Shown piece after piece: positions 59,666 to 64,000 of a DNA stretch of 64,000 nt. Below the pieces are notes generated by a model. It was not told the DNA's origin. It ran no database searches and worked only from the letters and a program-made list of their open reading frames with translations. The stretch comes from Lachnospiraceae bacterium (lineage in GTDB: Bacteria; Bacillota; Clostridia; Lachnospirales; Lachnospiraceae). The stretch covers positions 1 through 64,000 of the forward strand of contig JAILQX010000025.1 of the NCBI GenBank assembly GCA_024698705.1, in the 5' to 3' direction. The position numbers were made by a program, and so were the translations under genes. Numbering within the stretch: position 1 is the stretch's first letter; every line of letters begins with the position of its first letter.

Positions 59666-60865
59666 CTACTCTATCCTGAAATCATAATATGCATGGACCA
59701 GACTCTTGTATCCAAGCTCCTTGAGCCTTGAATAGCGAACGTTGTAACGTGCTTTTGAATGGGTACCCGCCAGCAGATATCTTATACACTGCTGGGCGTA
59801 AAGATCTATCATGTGTAAACTTTTTTCGGTATTGATCACCGAGAAGAACCAGTAGCTCCATGTCAGGTCATTGTCACCGGCATTCTCAAGAAGCTTGCTG
59901 TTGAATATCCTGATAAATGCGGCAGCCGCACGTTCTCTGTTAAAACCGCCTCGTTTTCTCCAACGATCCAGAGCCCTCATCTTGCGTCGCATCTTCTGTT
60001 TCATCTTTACGACCGATGCCGGGGCTATGTCTATGATACTGCCTTTGATCTCAAATCCGAGAAATGAAAATCCTTCGGAAGCATTGCCGCAAAATTCCTT
60101 GTCAGGATTGACGTCAAGACCCATGTCCCCAAGAAACCGTCTTATATATCCCGCGTATTCGTCCCGTTTCTCTTCGGTCTGTGCAAATACGATAATGTCA
60201 TCGGAGTACCTGGCATATACCGCGCCCTCATCGGCAAAATATCTGTCAAGTTCCTTAAGATACAGATCCGCATAAAACGAGGCGATCGGCGTTCCTGCCA
60301 TTATGCCTTTTTCCTCTATGACAGGTTCTTCTTCGTCCAAAACATATTTTTCTTCGAGCAGTCTTCTCAGAAGATCAAAGAGTTCCGTATCGTCCTTCAA
60401 TGTATCCTCAATCATCGGTATCAGCCGATCCACCGGTATCGAATTGAAATAATTCTTCACATCGACCTTGTAGAAATACATCCTGTCCTTTAATGGTCTT
60501 AATGTTATCCTTCTTATCGCATCCTTGGCACTTCTACCGGGTCTGAACGAATACAGATTGTCACTGTAAATGCCATCGTATTTCCGGAGTATCAGGTGTG
60601 TCAGAAGTTTTAAGACCATGTTCTCCGCATAGGGATAGCTGTAAACGACTCTCTTTTTTGCCGACCCCTGCTTGCTTATTATCGCTTTTTTAGGCAGGGC
60701 AAACCTTTCCCCGCATTCGATCCCGTCGCATACCTTAAGATATCCATGCGAATCGATAAAGGCTCTGAGCTCCTTCACGAAATCCTTCGGCACCGCAAGC
60801 CCCGTCTTATATCTGTAATATTTCTCCCAGCTTTCTTCACGGGAAAGCATATCCAAAAGAGACAT
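59666..60865 (-). CDS. Stand-alone reverse transcriptase
   Basis: The protein has 399 residues. RT motifs in order: SFRPGRSAKDAI (about 107-118), motif A YKVDVKNYFNSIP with the first catalytic Asp, a motif-B region GIMAGTPIASFYADL lacking the usual PQG, motif C ARYSDDIIVFA with YSDD, and SFLGFEI (motif D/E area). A Lys/Arg-rich thumb and a 110-residue C-terminal region (WSYWFF, ...RYNVRYSRLKELGYKSL) follow. It lacks maturase and HNH domains, and I see none of the retron NAxxH/VTG motifs. It is preceded by a structured leader whose final hairpin ends 18 nt before the start. AGGGG supports the ATG. The RT class cannot be assigned by eye. Confidence 0.88.
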   Translation of the reverse strand: MSLLDMLSREESWEKYYRYKTGLAVPKDFVKELRAFIDSHGYLKVCDGIECGERFALPKKAIISKQGSAKKRVVYSYPYAENMVLKLLTHLILRKYDGIYSDNLYSFRPGRSAKDAIRRITLRPLKDRMYFYKVDVKNYFNSIPVDRLIPMIEDTLKDDTELFDLLRRLLEEKYVLDEEEPVIEEKGIMAGTPIASFYADLYLKELDRYFADEGAVYARYSDDIIVFAQTEEKRDEYAGYIRRFLGDMGLDVNPDKEFCGNASEGFSFLGFEIKGSIIDIAPASVVKMKQKMRRKMRALDRWRKRGGFNRERAAAAFIRIFNSKLLENAGDNDLTWSYWFFSVINTEKSLHMIDLYAQQCIRYLLAGTHSKARYNVRYSRLKELGYKSLVHAYYDFRIE

Positions 60866-60882
60866 ATTATTTCCCCTTAAAC

Positions 60883-61060
60883 AAAAAAACCATTCAGAGT
60901 CAGATCGGCGTAAGGACCTGCCTCTTGCCCTCGACTCTGAACGGAATAACAGAAAAAGAAATCATTAAATCCATGTAAATACATGGAGGTACCGGACCGT
61001 ACACGACCGAACTGCCTGCGAAGTATAAAAAGGCCGTGCCTGATCCGCCGCAGGCGCAAA
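60883..61060 (-). ncRNA. Structured leader upstream of the reverse transcriptase (candidate RNA partner or attenuator)
   Basis: Within the 220-bp gap the minus strand can form: GCCTGCG/CGCAGGC (61014-61020 with 61049-61055) or alternatively GCCTG/CAGGC (61038-61055); a near-perfect CCATGTA/TACATGG hairpin (60971-60986); and a 12-bp stem CCGTTCAGAGTC/GACTCTGAATGG (60933-60944 with 60890-60901) enclosing 31 nt, followed directly by seven T. The last is terminator-like yet lies right before the RT ribosome site. It may be an attenuator, the terminator of the upstream gene, or the end of a noncoding RNA used by the RT. Confidence 0.5.
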
Positions 61061-61085
61061 GCGTTCTCTTTCTGCTGTTAACTGA

Positions 61086-61601
61086 TCAACTAAGCGCATC
61101 ATTTGTACGCTTTATCACATAGGCTTTTGTGTTCCACCAGCCTTCATGATCATGATAAAAACGCAGATACGGTATGTTCTGCTTTCTGCACATATCACGT
61201 GTCTTCTGTGCACCGGTACTGTCAGACATGACCTCTGTGATGAGTGCTGTGCTTCCGTCTTTCTCAAATGTAAATATCACACCGTCTCCGTAACCGTATT
61301 TTTCTCTCTTAACCTGATATTGCGGAAATTCACTTCTGTATATCTGCTCAAAATAATCCCCGTAATGACCGTTAAAATTATACTGATTTTCTTCATCCGG
61401 CATCTTCGGTCCCCATGAAAAACCTGAAGGAGTGTCAGCTTCATCCTCTTCGGCATATCCCGTCTGTGCTGCTGCGACAGGTCTTGCCGTCTGCTGATCT
61501 ATATTTTGTGCTGCCTCTTTTACCACCGACATGGCGGCATTTTTTAACTTATCCAATGACGGATCGTTGGCTAAGTCCTTTAATTTCGAAAATAATCCCA
61601 T
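61086..61601 (-). CDS. Hypothetical protein, Lachnospiraceae-type
   Basis: The protein has 171 residues and is soluble. An N-terminal amphipathic part (MGLFSKLKDLAND) and an Ala/Gln linker (about 35-55) precede a conserved-looking domain with FEQIYRSEFPQYQVKREKYGYGDGVIFTFE split around GY, then ALITEVMSDS and YLRFYHDHEGWWNT. The K...G.VFTF...ALI.E...S.. pattern vaguely recalls restriction-endonuclease-like folds, but I cannot support that. The ATG at 61601 has AGGAGG eight bases upstream. It is followed by the structured leader and the reverse transcriptase. Confidence 0.6.
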   Translation of the reverse strand: MGLFSKLKDLANDPSLDKLKNAAMSVVKEAAQNIDQQTARPVAAAQTGYAEEDEADTPSGFSWGPKMPDEENQYNFNGHYGDYFEQIYRSEFPQYQVKREKYGYGDGVIFTFEKDGSTALITEVMSDSTGAQKTRDMCRKQNIPYLRFYHDHEGWWNTKAYVIKRTNDALS

Positions 61602-61709
61602 ATCCCATACCTCCTGAAACCTGCAATACATCATTTATTTTATAGGAAAAGCCATAGCGTGACAAGGGTAACAATACTTGTTTACGGTACGGCTATATGC
61701 TTTTTCCCA

Positions 61710-63422
61710 TCAGGCCTGTTCAATATCCGTATAATACTTTTCGATCCGCGGTCTGGCGGCCACATAATACTTTTCAAGGCTCTTGTCAAAATGCTTTCCC
61801 ATGCTCTCCATCATGATCGAATCCGCCTCTTCAAATGACATCGCGTCCTTATATACACGCTTGCTAACAAGAGCGTCATAAACATCCGCAATGGCCATTA
61901 TGCGAGCTTCGATAGGTATCTCATCTCCTTTAAGTCCCTGCGGATAACCTGATCCGTCCATCCTTTCATGATGATAATGGGCGATATTTTCTGCAAGTAC
62001 CTTGAAGTAAGCATCATTTGTTCCCTCAAGTATCTTACGCAACACCTTTGCCCCCTCGGGCGCGTGTTGTTTCATTTTCTCGAATTCCTCATCGGTAAAC
62101 CGTCCGGGCTTTCTCAACACCGCATCGTCAACCGCTATCTTCCCTATATCGTGCAGGGGTGCAGCCTTGATGATCGCCTTGACAAAATCCTTCGTGATCC
62201 CCCGGTTTTCCGTGAATTCCTTATCCTTCACGATCTCGTCCATAAGTATCTCGACAACATCACTCGTGCGGACGATATGGCCTCCTGTTGAATTGTCCCT
62301 GCTTTCAACCATGACCGCCATACTCTTTATTAGGTTATTGTTGATCCTTACTATATCACGTGTCTTATCCTCAACCTCACGTTCAAGATCGGCATTGTAG
62401 TTATCCAGCATCTTTATATATTTCTGGTTCTGGGTATCATCGGTTATGACCATCTGATATCCCTTTTTCACACCCTCGTCGTACAGATGATTGATGTCCA
62501 CAAGGTAGATCCTGTCATCCTTGTTGTAGAAGAATTTATCATCACGTCCGTCTTTGTCAAATGCCTCAAGCCTTGACATGAATGCCTCATTCAATGAAGG
62601 ACTGCCGGTGATCGGAGTATCTATCCTTATATCCTCGAGTTCGTTGAATATGTTCTTTGCGACCTGATTACTGCCCAGATAATTCTTTGCAAAATCCAAT
62701 GATATGAATCCGGTATCACCTGTCTCTATAATGGAGTCGATCGATGTATCGGCCACATCATACATGCATGATCTGTGTGCGATGAGCAGATACATGAACT
62801 GGGCAAATACATATGCTGCCGGCACCAGTTCGAAATTATTTATTCCAAAGGCTTTCTGCCCGAAAAATGCAATGATCGTGATCAGTTCCGGCACAAAAAA
62901 GAGGATTACGGTTCTCTTCGAAACCTCATTTTTATTGACAAAACTGTATATGATCGCCCCCATGCCGAGTGCGAGGTATATGATCACAAGTCCGTAAAAT
63001 ACACTGTGCATTATCCCATAGGTCTTCACAACGATGAGTCCGTTATCCCCCGCGGTAGCCGTTATATCTTTATAAAAGATCGGAAGCCGCCCGATCGAGA
63101 AAACAGAAAGATAGACCATGAAACTGATAAGCAACGCGATCAGCCTTATGGTTCTGGTTACCCTGATACAACAGATATCATATATGTTAAGAGTGATGAA
63201 AAGTATAAGAAAACATCCGCCGATATATATGATCTTTACGGCCAGGATATACTCTTGCAGAATCGACGCCCGGCTCATAAAAACATAACCGACGTTTACG
63301 ATCGGAACAAATGCATATATCAGTGAAAAATTGACATTGAAATGGCGATGCCAGAGACAGACATACACAACCGTCAACAATATTGAAAAATAAAATAATA
63401 TAAGATAATACGTTGCTATCAT
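61710..63422 (-). CDS. 7TM sensor with HD-GYP c-di-GMP phosphodiesterase domain
   Basis: The protein has 570 residues. About six to seven membrane helices (about 5-215) resemble the N-terminal 7TM domain of histidine kinases. A PAS-like region (about 225-335), a coiled coil (about 340-370) and an HD-GYP domain (about 372-555) follow, with HDIGK near residue 424 and HYHHERMDGSGYPQGL. The domain should hydrolyse c-di-GMP. It starts seven bases after the stop of the upstream GGDEF gene, so the pair is one operon of synthesis and breakdown. Confidence 0.92.
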   Translation of the reverse strand: MIATYYLILFYFSILLTVVYVCLWHRHFNVNFSLIYAFVPIVNVGYVFMSRASILQEYILAVKIIYIGGCFLILFITLNIYDICCIRVTRTIRLIALLISFMVYLSVFSIGRLPIFYKDITATAGDNGLIVVKTYGIMHSVFYGLVIIYLALGMGAIIYSFVNKNEVSKRTVILFFVPELITIIAFFGQKAFGINNFELVPAAYVFAQFMYLLIAHRSCMYDVADTSIDSIIETGDTGFISLDFAKNYLGSNQVAKNIFNELEDIRIDTPITGSPSLNEAFMSRLEAFDKDGRDDKFFYNKDDRIYLVDINHLYDEGVKKGYQMVITDDTQNQKYIKMLDNYNADLEREVEDKTRDIVRINNNLIKSMAVMVESRDNSTGGHIVRTSDVVEILMDEIVKDKEFTENRGITKDFVKAIIKAAPLHDIGKIAVDDAVLRKPGRFTDEEFEKMKQHAPEGAKVLRKILEGTNDAYFKVLAENIAHYHHERMDGSGYPQGLKGDEIPIEARIMAIADVYDALVSKRVYKDAMSFEEADSIMMESMGKHFDKSLEKYYVAARPRIEKYYTDIEQA

Positions 63423-63429
63423 AAAACCT

Positions 63430-64000
63430 CTATCTCAATGCATGCATGTCTTTTTTCATCGCATACATCCTTTCATCCGCGATCCTCAGTCCCTCTCTTA
63501 TTCCAAGACCGTCATCGGGTTTTGACTCATATATTCCGTAAGCCGTGCTGAGCAGAAGATCCTCATATCCGGTATCCGCTTCGGCGAGTCTGTTGTTAAG
63601 CTTATCAAGTACACTGATGAGCCATGTCCTGTCGTCATCCTTATCCACCTGCAGAACAAATATGAACTCATCTCCGCCTGTCCTCGCAAGGAAGCCCCTG
63701 CCCTCAAATGATGCCTTTAGTACATCCGCAAAATGCAAAATATATTTATCACCGGCTTCGTGTCCGTAGCTGTCATTGGCCTTTTTCAGATGATTGAGAT
63801 CGAACTGGACTATTATGTATCGCTTTTTGCCTTCGTCGATCATATCGAAATAATTCTCCGAAGCCTGCCTGTTGTTCAGTCCGGTAAGCGTATCCGTAAA
63901 TGCCAGTTTTTCTATGATCTCCGCTCTTTCCTCAACCCTTGCCGACCTCATCGCATTGACTATGTAATCATAGAACATGGACAAAACAAAGAATATCATC
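63430..64000 (-). CDS. GGDEF diguanylate cyclase, 5' end outside the window
   Basis: About 190 C-terminal residues are visible. The end of a membrane helix (FFVLSMFYDYIVNAM) and a short linker lead into a complete GGDEF domain with DTLTGLNNR, DLNHLKKANDSYGHEAGD and ARTGGDEF. An RxxD inhibitory site is not evident before it. The upstream part, probably a membrane sensor, lies beyond 64000. It is followed by the HD-GYP gene in the same operon. Confidence 0.88.
   Translation of the reverse strand, partial: MIFFVLSMFYDYIVNAMRSARVEERAEIIEKLAFTDTLTGLNNRQASENYFDMIDEGKKRYIIVQFDLNHLKKANDSYGHEAGDKYILHFADVLKASFEGRGFLARTGGDEFIFVLQVDKDDDRTWLISVLDKLNNRLAEADTGYEDLLLSTAYGIYESKPDDGLGIREGLRIADERMYAMKKDMHALR

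Noticed and set aside
59666..61085. Classical retron
   Set aside because: The upstream structured RNA is suggestive, but the RT lacks the NAxxH and VTG motifs I would expect; kept open only as an RT-plus-RNA candidate.
59666..61085. Group II intron
   Set aside because: No maturase or endonuclease domain and no recognisable domain V/VI RNA flanks the reverse transcriptase gene.
59666..61601. Diversity-generating retroelement
   Set aside because: I saw no template/variable repeat pair and no avd-like accessory gene near the reverse transcriptase; the upstream RNA shows hairpins, not a protein-coding repeat.

Overview
The window comes from a low-to-mid GC Gram-positive anaerobe, most likely a member of the Lachnospiraceae (Butyrivibrio or a close relative). 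I infer this from the overall gene repertoire (a DUF5688-type protein, a GGGtGRT/iron-sulfur scaffold pair, a YqeG-type HAD phosphatase, a SecDF fusion, a PASTA kinase cluster), from strong AGGAGG ribosome sites and from frequent TTG/GTG starts. Every convincing gene in the 64 kb lies on the minus strand, so the reading order is from high to low coordinates and the segment probably lies within one replication arm.

From high to low coordinates: a truncated GGDEF gene and an HD-GYP gene (64000-61710); a small hypothetical gene; a stand-alone reverse transcriptase preceded by a strongly structured 200-nt leader (61601-59666); an F-type ATP synthase operon a-c-b-alpha-gamma-beta-epsilon (59558-53183) with no delta gene but with a delta-like domain fused to the N-terminus of alpha; a flotillin; a 1065-residue 7TM/HD-GYP/REC/GGDEF protein; typA; tRNA-Leu(CAA); a CNNM/CorC protein; secDF; then a conserved housekeeping run recJ-priA-def-fmt-rsmB-rlmN-stp-prkC-rsgA followed by a phosphopantetheinyl transferase, a PNPOx-like protein and a PH-domain membrane protein (42343-29065).

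Next come the NifU-like/GGGtGRT pair, a histidine phosphatase and ychF. Directly downstream of ychF sits a compact three-gene operon (25238-21135): a CASTOR/POLLUX-like ion channel, a cyclic-nucleotide-binding protein and a fusion of an alpha/beta hydrolase (DUF2974/Mbeg1-like) with a D-alanine-D-alanine-ligase-like ATP-grasp enzyme. This is the best candidate for an undescribed system. It is followed by a reduced division/cell-wall cluster, mraZ-rsmH-ftsL-PBP-ftsW-ftsQ-ftsZ, whose mraZ promoter carries a phased array of AGTGGT boxes. Below that are nrdR, two small unknown genes, a peptide-type ABC importer operon, an unknown small gene, a YqeG-like phosphatase, an ICMT-like/YdcF fusion, efp, a DUF5688 protein, tRNA-Arg(CCG), an SH3-domain protein and the 5' part of gdhA.

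Much of the window is ordinary housekeeping sequence. The unusual elements are the delta-alpha fusion, a signal-peptide-bearing and Ala-rich c subunit, a 72-bp insert between atpE and atpF flanked by a 13-bp direct repeat that duplicates the ribosome site, the reverse transcriptase with its leader, and the channel/cNMP/lipase-ligase operon. All identifications rest on reading motifs by eye; no database search was run.
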